Positions 27,836 to 39,957 of a stretch of DNA of 64,000 nt are shown here, piece by piece. The DNA comes from Prinia subflava. Taxonomy: Eukaryota > Chordata > Aves > Passeriformes > Cisticolidae. The stretch lies in contig NC_086248.1 in the NCBI RefSeq assembly GCF_021018805.1, positions 99,285,239-99,349,238 on the forward strand, written 5' to 3'. Under the pieces are notes generated by a model. It was not told the origin of the DNA. It ran no database searches and saw only the letters and a program-made list of their open reading frames with translations. Position 1 is the stretch's first letter. The number at the start of each line of letters is the position of its first letter. Made by a program: the position numbers and the translations under genes.

Positions 27836-30800
27836 TACATGGCCTGGGACAGCTCTCCAAAGACTCATCTGGATGCAGACAAGGCTTGTTCCCTGGCCTT
27901 GCTCCCCCACTGCAGTCAGGTTGAAGTGACTCACTCTTCCAACCCACCACTACAACAGAGCTGGGCTTTAGTTAGTCCTCACCTTGTCATTTGAGGGCTT
28001 TGGGAAAAAAATGAAGAAAACAGCAGCAGGGCAGCCTGGCAGTGCCATCTGTGCTGAACATTTGCCACCCCTCACCGGCTGGGCTCTGCCACGCAATCTG
28101 CGGCCAGCATCTGCTGGGAAAGCTTGTGAGCTCCAGCTTCAGTGTTAAGGGGAGCAAATTACTATTGGAAGGAAAAATCCTATATCAAAGCAACCTCCAA
28201 ACCAAAACAGGAAGCAGGATGTCACCTGGAAACACATCCTGAGCCTGAATGGGCTGGACATGAAACATCCAAGGTGAATGGATAGAAGCTGGCAACATTG
28301 GGGTTTTTTTTGTGCCAACTGAAGGTCTTGCCTTTTCTCCTGAAAATGGAAATACAGATCCCTCCAGCTCAAAGTCTCCTAGATGTGACTCTTGAAAAAC
28401 AAAGTCAGCAGGCTTTGTTCCTTCTGTGAAGTATCTCAGTGTCTTCATGGCACCTCTAGAGGTACAGCATGGGTGAAGTTAGCTCTTTTGTTTAAAGTCT
28501 TCACCTTGCCATTAAGATTGTTATAAATCTCAGTGCTAAATTAAGTGTTGTGCTACTCCTATTCTGATTCTCTCTCCTCCAATGGCTGCTAATTAAAAAA
28601 AAGAAAAGAAATTTGTTATGATTCTCCTTGCTCACCATTCTCACATGGAATCAAATCCAGCTCTTTCCTCTGCTTATATTACTGAGCACCACTACAGGAG
28701 GTGATTAAGGGTGTTTTAACTGGCAGCTACAGAAGTATCACTTTAATTGCACAAAATGTGTGATGGATATTGAGAACACTTTCAACTAGTTGTTTGCCTT
28801 GTTTGATTTGTGTGGTACCACTAATGCAATACCCTCTTTACAAATTACTTTAATTATGACTTCCTCTGTGTTATGGAAACAGCATGGAGAGCTTTTTCAA
28901 AATGTAGCAATGGCACTAGCTCATGTCCCATACTTTGCAATATTCAAACCAATTATCACATCAGTAATAACATGAAAAACAGTTTCACTGTTACAGTCAT
29001 TATTGAGAATACATGGCTGTAGTTGTTGAAAATGTGCTATCTACATCTACATACATCTCAGTGAGTGCCAAAAGACTTTACTTAAAAGAATCTTGTCTTT
29101 TTCAAGCAGCCACAATGTTACAAATAACCACAATGGTGACAAACAACTGTACTTGCTTCTGTGGTCATGGCTCAAATTGTACTTTCAAGATGAATGTCTG
29201 AATATTATGAGATTGATACAGATTTTAAATCTGTATTGTCATAAGTGTGAATAAGGTTTGCCTTAGCAGCTGGGAAAACATATTTAAAGCTGGGAATAAA
29301 TTAATATGAATAAGAGGATGTGTGGGGAGCTGTTTAATACTGCTGGGAGCAGAAAGACTGTGTTTTTTCAGTTAATTCAAACAGAATATTTGCATCCACA
29401 TCTTAAAATGCAGACCCAGGAGTGACTGAAGGCTGCTGTATAGATGTTTTTATTGGTGGGATTTTGTCAGCAAAGATTACAGTAGGGACAGCACCTGTAA
29501 TGGTAAAACTTACCTTCTTCATAGAAAGATAAAAATCCCTCAGTCAATGTGATTAATACAAAAAAGGCTGCATTATAATCTCTACTGCTGCTGTCGGTTC
29601 TGGATGTGCTGGTGGTGTATTTTGCCACTGTTGCTTCATCAGCGGGAGAGCATTTTTCTTGTCCTCATAGTTCCACATTTGGTTTCAAAGTGTGGTTTTG
29701 GCCATGGATGGAAGCCCTCACCTGAGCAGCCTGGAGTTGGCTGTGTAGAGCGTGTATGGTCACACAACTGAGAGTAAAATATCTCTGCCCTGAGTCTGCA
29801 ACATTATTTCACATACAGTAAAGCGTTAAGCCTTGTTTTAGTTACAAAACTTACTGAAACACTGCTATAGAGGTGTTTCAGGAGCCCTGCTGGCTTCCCT
29901 TGCTCTTCACAAAGTTGCTAAACAACCTTCTGCTGTGTTTTGATTTAATTCTCATGGGAAAAGTTTACCCTTTTGTTTCTTTGTAGCTCACTAAATGCTG
30001 ACAGCCAGCACAACATTGTGCAAGACATGGGAAAAGGGAAAAGAGAGCAGGGACAACTCAGAGGCGACATAACAGAGGATGTACCCACCAAGGTAACCAG
30101 AAGGCAACTCTAAGTAACAAAATAATGGGACTCGTGGATAAATAAAATGAAGCTAATTTACACTGATGACTTAACTGCATGTCTGCGGAGTGCAACTGCA
30201 AAGTTCCCACTTGCCATCAAGTTCAGCATCTTGGATTCGTACCTGTGGCATGCCCAGAAGAGAGAGAGGGGGGTGAGGCACAGCAAGGTCAGCCTTGTCT
30301 CTCTGTGAGCTGCCAGCCCGCTGTTTCCCAGCACTCCAGTGGTGCTGGTGTGGATGTTATGCCTGGTTTGTCATTGTCCTGCCCGTCCCTGCAGCAAAAC
30401 AGTCCCTTAGAGTGACATTCCAGGGCTCTTCTGCAGACCCCTTCATCCACGGGAGGAGTAAGCCAAGGAAGCCGGGAGACAGATGTGCAGCTGATGCAAA
30501 CAAAAATCCTCCTAATGACCTCAGTGGGGCTGAAACAGTTCCATCAGCAGAAGGAATTTCCCTTTCTTCCCAGGTCAAGAATGGTGACCTGCAGCCTGGC
30601 TCACCCATAGCCAGCCTGAGCACTGTCATTTGCTCCCAAGAACAGGGTTCCTGTATTTGCAGAAAGGGATGGTGAAGGCCCAGGGGAGGAGCTGAGGGCA
30701 CAGAGCTGGAGCACCAAAGACAGAGCTGTTGATTAACCACCTTGGGGGCTGCTGGGTTTCTCCTTGGTGGCTCAGTTTGGCAGAGTGTGAGGCACTGACC

Positions 30801-33160
30801 TGGTGTCCTTCTGTATGTCCTTCTGTATGCATTGTGTCAGCCAGCAAAAGCCTGGATATGTGTAATCCTTTACAGCTCATCCACCCTCTCCTTAGCAGAC
30901 ACTTTGCTTTTTTTATTATAGAGGGTAAAAAATAAATAAATTTGGTTTTTTTACATAATCAGCAACAACAAAGCTTTAGAGACTTCCTGAGAATCTGAAA
31001 ATCTGATTGCAAAAAGAAGCAGAAGGACATCTCCAGCAGTTAAAACTCAGGGTTGTGCTTTGAACTTATGCCACATTTTTTAAACAGTCATCAGCTGTGA
31101 TTGCAACCAGTTTGAGATCATTGCCATAATTAATTTTAATTAAAGCATACTTAACTTAAACCTTGTGGAGGTGTTTTTCGTGTCCTTGCATAGCACCAAT
31201 ATTCACGTATGAGAGGACATCACTCACATGCAGTTTTGCAGTTCAGTGTTGACTCACAAAGCACCTGCCAGCTTAGCCATGCTTTGAAAATTCAAAATAT
31301 GCTCCTGAAAGCAGGTTGTAGTGAATGCCAATACAATGATTACATAAACAGAGGAATCTACTGTCATGCATAATTCAATTTTGTAAATGCCACATCACAC
31401 GTGTCCTCGCATGTGCTGATAGGTTTTGATGGCATACAAGGGATTGATTTTGCTGTGCCCTCATCAATCTATTCCATGTGATGATCTCAGTTTGAGGTGA
31501 TGATGTGCCGTGGACAGGGATTTGATCCATGCTTCCAAAACCTCTGTAACTCTGGCTGTTTGACTGGCAAATTAATCTCCTGCTCCCCCAAACTGGAGCC
31601 AGCCCCAGCTGCTGTGTTGTTCACCTTTGGGAAGCTGTGAAAAACAGTGAGTGCAGCTACAACTGACTAGAGAGTGCCAAACTTTTGGTATGGATATAAA
31701 AGTGTTCCTGGAAGAACAGGAGAGGCTGTCTTAATATCTAATTGGCTTTATTCTCACTATACATTCCTTTGGCAACTGCCTGCAAGGTCAAAACAAGGGA
31801 TATTATTCCTTCAGATCTCATATAAAGAGATTCTGACAAAGAAATCAGAAAACTGGCAAGTATATAAAGATATGATACTATTCATTAGCTTATGAAAATA
31901 TCATTTGGATTTAGTAGAAAATTAAACAGAAGTATTACTTTCATATATTTGAAACAAATGTATGGAGAAAATAAATTATCTACCATACAAATCTCCATAT
32001 ATGCAGGTCCCCATGTTTAGGTAAGGCTGGAAATAATATTGATCAAAAAAATGTTGATTGAAAATTGCTTGTCTTCCTGAAATTTACTGCCACCTTGAAT
32101 TAGTATTCCTCATGGTAAGTACTTGTCAAGCACATGGCCAATAAATAACGCGGGTGGTGTAAACACAGCTATGTGATCTGGAAGTTAAAAAAGGTTTGCT
32201 AATGCCTTTTGGGGGGTCTTCCTGTTTCCCAGATGAAGAGTTTTCCTGCCCAGAACACTCTCAGATATCCCTACAAGCCCACGTTGGCTCAGCCAACAGT
32301 TCACCTCTGTTCTGCAGATTTAGCCACAGGAATCGTTTCCAGTTCCGCTTCCCTATTGCCTCCCGTTCTCAAAGGGGAGCGGGTGCCATCAGGAATACCC
32401 AGCAATACTATTGTTGTTGCTAAACCAAATGAGAATAAAGTTGAAAAAGCTCTTGAATGGCCTCCTGGAAGCCAGTGTTTAACTCCTGGTGTTGGGATGA
32501 AAAACACAGGTTTTTCTATAGCCTGGGAGGCATCCAACACTGGTCTGCATCAGAATTGCTGAACAGACTGGACTTTGAGATTGAGCCAGGAGTTTAATTC
32601 CTACTTTCCTGTCACAGCCTCCTTCCTCCTGAAGGTGGGAAACAAGCCAATAACCCCTAGAGCAGAGTGTCTGGCCTTCGCTGTTGGCTGCCAGGGCCCT
32701 GAGTGCACCCACTGCCTGGCTCCTGAGATCCCCATGCACCCCATTCCCCACCCCTGGCTCCCTCATGTGCCTGCTGGATGCCTCCATCTGGCCATGGACC
32801 CAGTGCTACCTCACCCGCCACCAAGCTGCTCCCTGGCATGGCCCCCTGCCTCCACCTCTTGGGCAATCCATCCGTCCATCCTAGCTCTCCTCTGCTAAAG
32901 GGCAAAAGTTTGTTCTGGGCCAGAGTCATTATTGTCAATATGCTTGGGGAGCTGGCCAGCCTTTGTCATACAGAGATGGTCTTTAGGAAGAGAGATGTTG
33001 GAATTTTGTACAGGGAATGAGGCGACCTCTCCTTGACTGCTACCGAATTATAGGGAGATAAACAAGGAAACCAGGGTCAGGACAAAAGGAGGTGGTGTTC
33101 CATGGAAGCAGAGGTGGAGCTGAGGGCCTCAGGAAGTCTTTTCCAAAGGGTGATCTTTGG
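27836..33160. other. Intergenic DNA, no gene recognised
   Basis: No supported gene. The block is mostly AT-rich with A/T-run islands (for example near 30,911-30,957 and 31,130-31,150, the latter with several TAATT homeodomain-type cores). A small palindrome at 29,216-29,236 is listed separately. Overlapping frames at 32.2-33.0 kb have no recognisable domain. Confidence 0.5.
29216..29236. repeat. Near-perfect palindrome, 10-bp arms
   Basis: ATACAGATTT and its exact reverse complement AAATCTGTAT are separated by one T. It could be chance, a dimeric factor site or a hairpin. No neighbouring gene explains it. Confidence 0.75.
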
Positions 33161-33618
33161 ATGGTATTATAAACGTGGAATGGTTAATTCATGTTCTTAT
33201 GATAAATTGGAAATTTATAAAATTGTATAAAGTGATATCAGGTAAAAGTTTATGTTTTAAGAGATTTTGCAGCAGATGGTGAAACTGACCACCCTGAAAC
33301 AGCCGGCGCCTCCATTCATAAAAGAACAAAGGAGTTTTCCGGGAAAGCCCGCAGCCTTCTCAAGCACCGGGAGGGGACCTCCGGAGATAGGCTGGCACCA
33401 GCAACTCACACCTTGGGTGCCACCTCCACAGACCATCAAGCCACATCATCGATATCTCGATCACTCATCAACTGTAAGGACCTATAGAAATTGGACAATA
33501 ACATTTGAACTAAGAAAAGAACTCTTTTCTGCTTGGTCATGGAAACTCCTGAATTTGTATAGCTGGTCGGGAAACAGTGGGAAATATGGGGAAATATTGC
33601 TGAGGGCAGAATAAAGTG

Positions 33619-33626
33619 TATAAAAA
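33619..33626 (+). promoter_or_regulatory. TATA box of the solo LTR
   Basis: TATAAAAA lies in the last third of the LTR, about 165 bases before its AATAAA signal. This is the expected place for the U3 promoter. Transcription would head rightward, toward FOXN2. Activity is unknown. Confidence 0.6.
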
Positions 33627-33783
33627 CCAAGCCCCGAACCGGGCGAATTTGTGAACTGTTGGGGGAGATAGCAGGCTGCCAGACCCTGTATCTCACGGTT
33701 CACCCTTGACATTCCCGGGAAAACTCTGTCAAGTTTCTCTGCTGTTGGTGGGTTATCAAAATTCTGTGATTTGATTTGTTATT

Positions 33784-33789
33784 AATAAA
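33784..33789 (+). terminator. Polyadenylation signal of the solo LTR
   Basis: AATAAA is placed about 46 bases before the LTR's 3' end, which fits the R/U5 arrangement of a compact retroviral LTR. An earlier AATAAA at 33,610-33,615 precedes the TATA box and is probably incidental. Confidence 0.55.
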
Positions 33790-33839
33790 CCAAATTAATA
33801 TTTCAAATTGGAATATCTGATCGGCATTTATAACAATGG

Positions 33840-34080
33840 TATTTCATGAGCTCAAAGGCAAGATGGCAAAATGCCTGGAGGAGAGGCCCTTTGATTACTG
33901 AATGACAAAGTGCAGCAGTGTCTGGAAGGCCCCAAGCTGAACATGAGGAGAGGCTGGGAGAATATTAGAGACAGGAGGATCATGTTACACCTGTGCTGCT
34001 ACTGCCCTCCTCTCACTGTCCACCTCTGGCCATGGCTGGGCACAGAATGATGGGCCAGAAGGGTCCTTGTCTGGAGTGAC
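33840..34080 (+). mobile_element. Possible very old CR1-like 3' end
   Basis: GGGCACAGAATGATGGGCCA followed by GAAGGGTCCTTGTCTGGAGT loosely resembles the 'gggctagatggaccyttggtctgacc' tail of ancient CR1/L3-like elements. The match is short and diverged and has no terminal octamers, so this is a weak call that could be wrong. Confidence 0.25.
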
Positions 34081-37000
34081 TGTGGCTACCTTGTCACCTC
34101 ATTGGTGGCTTTCAGGAACAAAACACAGCCTCTGAATGATGGTTCACGGAGATCACCTCTTGCTGAGGTCCTGCCTCTGCAGAGGACAAATTATTGCATT
34201 TCCATAATTAAGGTTTTACTCTTCAGAACAGGAGGGTTTGGGACAACACTGCTGCCTTCTTGTGTGGATCCTTGGCAACAAGAAGTGCTTTTTTGGTGAT
34301 TGATTTTGTTGGAGTGCCCTATTGGTGTCTCAAACCTGTGCATATAGGAACAGTGAATAACACAAAAAATAAGTTTTAACATCATTTGACTGACGTTTTT
34401 TCTTAAACATTAAGTAAATTCATCATCTTAATTAAGTAGATGTGATCTTCCAAAGTTAACAGAGCAAAATTGCTTATTGCTGGTGGATGTAGTTATAGAT
34501 CTGTGACCAAAGTTCTACATGAAAGCCTAGCCCTAACACATTGTAATTTTACTCATGTGCAATGTTCCTCTACTTTAGAAGTTATGTCATGTAAACTTGG
34601 TTTGTCTAACTTACCTTTCATGGGTTCCTAGAAGAATGAAATGAACTCTCAAGAAAGGAGTAGCAGTTTCTGTGCTTCATTCTGATCCACTAACGCTCCA
34701 AATTCCAAGTTACAGTAAAGAGGAAAAACAACAGCATGGTTTCATACCACCTCAGACATGCCAGTGGAATGTGGTCCTCTTGATTCTCTTCTTCCAAGTC
34801 AAAACTGATTTGAGCAAGACATCAGTTCAGAGAGAATTAAATGCAGTTTTTGCTCATTGTGATAATTTAAAAAACTTGTTTTTCTCTCAGTCTCCTGAGT
34901 TTGTCTGATGTTTTTCTCTCAGACAAAGGGGTCAATGCCAGAAGGGATGTCAAACAAAGTAACATGAAATGATAACGATGATTTGCATTTTATTTTGTTT
35001 CTCATCATGTTTCTCATCAGGTTCCCATCTCCCCACTGACTCTCTCAGGATGAGTGTGTGCTTTCCACGTGGGTTGGAGGCTTTCCTCCACCCCCAAGTT
35101 TTGGCCAAGGCACCTGCAATGTCTGGAGGCCTTGGGCTCTCTCAAGAAAGGGAAACAATGCAATTTTGTTAATGCAACATCCTTTATGTGTAGATTAGGC
35201 AGAAACAGATGGATCCTCAGCTATGGCAGAGGCTATCTCCATGCAGATGCCAGAATGTATGAGTCCACTGGACAGCTGTAATCAGGTCCAGGCAGTAATC
35301 CCTGCCAGCTGTTGCACAGATGTGCACATCAGAAGCATTTATAATTTTGTAAGGTTAACAGGCACCATCTAAGAAAGTCCTCCTCTCTTTGCCTACAGCA
35401 CGCCTTCCATGGGCTGTAGTACTAAGGTCGGTTGATTTCTAAATTACTCTCCTAATCATTTGGATCTAAAGTTTCCTGGTGATAAAGTGTAATGGTCTAC
35501 AGAAGTGAATAGCTGATGCACACCTCAGAGCCTGATTTTGATCTAAGTTACCCCGTCCAAGTTACGCTGCTGTAAATCAGGAGTGGCTTTCAGAAGAGCA
35601 ATACCACAGAGAAATGAGGCAGGAAGCAATGCTCTGAACAGGCAGAGCTTGCAGGTTTGCCAGCAGGATTGCCAGGAAGTGCACGTGCTCTGCAGAGTGG
35701 GGTCACAGTGACGGCTGCTTCTCTGCAGATGAGTTACAATGGGTTTTATAGCCACTGCTCCACTCCTAGGGGAGAAAATCCTCTAGAACATTCTCCAAGA
35801 ACCATCCTGGGACCACAAGCTTAGGCCCACAGGGAGAAAAGGTTCTGAAGCCTGAACTCTGGTCCCTTCTGCATCCTTGGAAAGGGCAGGGAAAGCCCCT
35901 CCTGTTGCATTGGCAGAAGCAGTCCCTATCAAATATGGGAAATAGGTGTGCAGAAGGCGCTTTTGACTTTGTGCACTCAACTGGAGATGTTGTCACAGAC
36001 TCCAGAAAGGAAAGAAATCCCTCTGAGGCAGATTCTGTCATCCTAAACCAAGTAAGATGCCCAGGAAATTCCTGTAAAATTTACTCAAATGAGGATTACT
36101 GTGCTGGAGCCCAGCCATTTGTCACCGCTCTTCTTCACTTTGTTGAAACCCCAGATATTCTATCTTGAACATAGCCCATTCTTTTGCTGAACTCCATGCA
36201 CACCTATAACAAAGTGGATTTATACTGAATATTTAGTATAATCTTACAGTTCACTTATATATACATACAGTTGAATTATGTGTATACAAAATACACATAT
36301 ATTCACACATATAAAAAGATACATATACACACACACATATATACAATAATATCAGCTTCAAAAGACAAAATATATTGGTAGAATACAACCAGTAACTCAT
36401 AGTGTTTCTGAAAGCCTTTTATGAGGGTAACCCTGAATAAGCCAAACAGTCCAGTTCAGGAACACCAGCTTGGATATTTTCAGGAGCATATGGAGAGAAT
36501 TCCTTGCAATGATTACGGAGCTGTAAACTGCTGCTGAGCGGTAACCAATGCTACATGCAAATGCAGAAATTGCTTGTTAAGTGTAATGTTCAGTGATAAG
36601 TGTTGTGATTACAGTCATTTTAGGGAAATCTAATGTATGGCAGCAGCGAGATTGAAGGAATGTTAATTCCACCTTGGATCATCTCAAGCCTTGGGAGTGG
36701 CAGAAGACAGAGAAAACTTTTCTCTCCTGGATAGCTTTAAGTTTCAGACAGTTTTGAATTATTTTGGTTTTTACAGGTGAAAGAAAGATCAGGACATCAA
36801 GGCTGTTATAGCCTGTCAAAGTCAGAGTGCAGAACCACCCCAGTAGCAGCTGCAGGTACAGAAGACACACTGCCAGCTCTCCAAAACTCATCAGGCAGCT
36901 TCATTGGCCAAAACCTAATCTTGCACTGGAAAAAGAAGATTAAATCCTGGTCATAAGACCACAATATTTTCCCAAGGATGTAGGAGCAATATTTGTCATT

Positions 37001-39363
37001 GAACTATTTTTTTCTTTTCCTTTGGAAATAAGATGTGGAGAAATGCCTTCTGGTGAGGGGCTCCATAGCTCAGAGACCAAGCTCACCGGGACATGGTGTT
37101 GGGTCTTCCTGCCCAGCACCAACTCTATGCAAAGTGGCCCCTTAAAACTGATTATGCCTTGGAGGACTATGTCTCCTCCCACCTTGTTCTCTTACCTTGG
37201 GTTTGGGCTTGGGAACCCCTCATCAGTCATATCCAAGTTATTTGATGCATTTGCATCTGAGCTCTAATTTTTTTATCTGCCTTTGATGTCTGATTCAATC
37301 CTCTTCTTTTTTCCCCTGACAGATTCATATGAGAGAAAACACTTTTTTTTATAGAAGTACAAATGGAAAGTAAGTAACAGAATGTAGGGAATATACACTG
37401 TTAGTTCCTGACATTTTAATGAACTCTGTGGTCTCATTCTGGCACTGAGAACCTCTGGTCAAAGCAGTCCCCTTAGGGCAATGACAGGCTCATAAATGAA
37501 TCTCAGACAGCATTTTTGTGGATTTTCTCCATTGCATATTCAACAGAGATTTGTGCTTGGTGAACAAAACAAAGGGTTTAAGGACTATCTTTAACTGGAT
37601 ACCAAATTTTCATTTGTCCCAAAAAAGAGCCAACAAAAATAACCTGGGGAAGGAGAGGCAGGATGACTGTTCTTTGGTTCCTGACTAAAACCAGCCTCAG
37701 ATGGGGATCAGGACATTTTCTAGATGTACATGTTCAGACAAATTATTTTGCACAGAATTGCTTTTTGTCCTTCTGACTTTCAGCCCATCCTCTATTTTTC
37801 TGCCTTTTATGGGTTTCTAAATTCCCATTCAAACATCCCTGGGGAGCTCCCATCATCCTCTTGCAGCTGGATGCCATGGTGATGTGAGTGTGAGAGGTGC
37901 TGTGCTGCACGTTCCTGTGCTGAGAGGGACCCGCCAGCCCTGCTTGGGCTGTGGAAGCTGCCAAAGCCACCCAGCTGAAGGGTGGAGGTGCCACTCAAGT
38001 ATCTCAAGGGCCATTCCCCATCAGGATGTGTAGCCTGCGTAGAGGTCTATGCCCCCAGTTGTTATTGGCACGACTACCTCAGATACCTGGCAGATCCATG
38101 ATCCACAGGCTTGATGTTGCCAAGCCAGCTGTTGGCAATTTAACAGTGAAGTGGATTAAAACCTTGATAATCCGTGAGTGATGGGTATTGTGAATGTGCC
38201 TAAAAGGACTGGCTTGCAGAGAAAAGGCTTCTTACATTCAACCAGGACCATTAGTAGCATACAGTTTGTTGGCTGCAGTAAGTACATGAATATATCAACC
38301 AAACAAAATGCTGCAGAATCACTATGCTGCCCTTAATCAACTGGAAGGCACCTTCCTGAATGCCACAGAGAAATGCACCAGCTGCTGTTGAATAGACTTT
38401 CTCCCCTCCAAATAAGACCACAACCAACTGGGCATCTGAGTCCAGACTATTTTCCAACACCTCATCTGTCTCCTTCTCTGACTCATGAGATTACACCCAG
38501 CATCAGTGCACTGAAGAGGACAAATTTTATTCCACGGCCAGGAGTTTCAACACAGTTGATCCTTCTGCCCAGCACATCCTGCCCATGCAATGAAAGAATG
38601 AAATAGTATTTTTTGTCTACAGAATAAAGAAGCCATTTCAATCACCCTTCACTCCTATGCCTTTTATACTCTCAGTGATGGCAGTGTCACAGGTCTTTAC
38701 TTGGTATGCCTTCATTCCATCTCTCCAAATCAGCCCCTCAGAAACAGCCAGCAGGAGCCATACCAGCCCCCAGCATGTGGGGATAAGGGTTCCAGTGTTC
38801 ATCCCCTGAAAAAGAATCTTTAACAAAAATGTGGTTTTGACTGTCAGAGACTGTGCAGCAACCAGACACAAGGTCCTTGACCATTATCTTTTTAACATTT
38901 CTAGACAGGGAGCCTGTCTGAAATCATTGACTGGAACAGGCTGTGACTTTTCACTTCATGATGGAATATCATCCATGTGAGAGTGAATTTCTTAGCTTGC
39001 TTGAAAAATTCATTGGGAATTGATTTGTACCAAACCAGCCATTGCTATTTGCCTCACACAAGGACCATGTTTCTTGAGTTTCTCTTTTATGGAGAGATTA
39101 TCAAACAACTTCAGGAATGGGAGAGATTCAGGACAAAGGTTAAATTCCCTGCTGAACCAGGCTGCAAACCCGCAATTTTCAATATACCTGGGGTCTGAAA
39201 CTGTGTTAGTTGTAGACAGGAAGGATCAGAACTCCACACTACTCTTCTTATGCACTCATATCATATCATGAAGTCACTGGAACTGGTAGCTTGTACTGCC
39301 TGAGTCAAAACTTTGATACCAGTGATGGCATAACTCTATAGCAATCTCTTGGCATAAGAGCTT
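34081..39363. other. Intergenic DNA, no gene recognised
   Basis: No supported gene. AT/CA-rich low-complexity sequence at 36,236-36,350 is listed separately. Frames here are at most 91 codons and unfamiliar. No CpG island, RNA gene or further LTR was recognised. Confidence 0.5.
36236..36350. repeat. AT/CA-rich low-complexity region
   Basis: Interrupted ATATAC, ACACAT and TATACA units, including a short (AC)n run at about 36,329-36,338. Probably a decayed dinucleotide microsatellite. Confidence 0.75.
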
Positions 39364-39957
39364 TGGTTGTGGATTAAGCCCAGCTGGACATTAAGCCACT
39401 CTCACACAGCTGCTCTCTCAACTCCTTTCTCTCCCTGCTCCCCACCCTGGTGGAATGGGAATGAGAATCAAAATAAACCTTGTAGGTTAGAGAGATAGAG
39501 AACAGTATAACAGTGAGATAAGAACTGTTTAATAATGGAAAATAAAGTAAGAATCAGTAATTATGGCAAATAATAATGATAATTAAAAGGGAAAAAACAC
39601 GCGATGCGCAACACAATTGCTCTGCACCTGCTGACAGATGCCAGTCCCCTACTTCCTGAACCCAGATCTTCCCCTCTTCCAGGTAACCCCCCCCAATTTA
39701 AGTACTGGGGATAATGTTCTATAGTGTGGAATATACCTTTGGTCAGTTCAGGTCATCTGTCCCAGCTGTGCTCCCTCTCAGGTTTTTTGAATACCTCCTC
39801 ACTGGCAGAATGTGAGACAAAGAAAAAGCCCTTGACTTAGGGTAAACACGACTTAGCAAAACCCAAGACTCAGTGTGCCTTCAACACCATTCTTATTCCA
39901 AATCCAAACCCCAGCACGGCAACAGCTACTGAGAAGAAATTAACTCTGTACTAGCTG
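39364..39957 (-). mobile_element. Truncated avian ERV LTR, antisense
   Basis: The whole stretch follows a very common avian LTR read backwards. It runs from GGATTAAGCCCAGCTGGACA, through a T/A-rich part with repeated AATAATAATGATAAT, to ACAATTGCTCTGCACCTGCT, CCTTGACTTAGGGTAAACAC and finally GAAGAAATTAACTCTGTACT. In sense (minus) orientation this is the element usually starting TGTCCTGGTTTCAGCTGG. Here the last roughly 11 bases of that end are missing after 39,957, so the LTR is 5'-truncated and no target duplication is found. An ATTAAA polyadenylation signal lies on the minus strand at 39,528-39,533. I believe it is of the ERVL type, from memory only. Confidence 0.8.

Larger units (their letters stand above)
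33165..33835 (+). mobile_element. Solo LTR of an endogenous retrovirus, sense
   Basis: A 671-bp element flanked by a 4-bp direct repeat ATGG (33,161-33,164 and 33,836-33,839), which fits a target-site duplication. Its ends are inverted: it starts TATTATAAA and finishes TTTATAACA. The expected start would be TGTTATAAA, so the second base of the 5' end has changed from G to A. Inside are a TATA box and a late AATAAA signal in the order expected for U3-R-U5, which sets the plus orientation. No internal retroviral sequence lies next to it, so it is a solo LTR left by recombination between two LTRs. A 4-bp duplication is typical of gammaretrovirus-like (class I) elements, but the family was not confirmed. 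Confidence 0.85.

Noticed and set aside
27310..27924. 204-codon plus-strand frame
   Set aside because: It is largely the antisense shadow of the CR1 fragment at 27,495-27,835.
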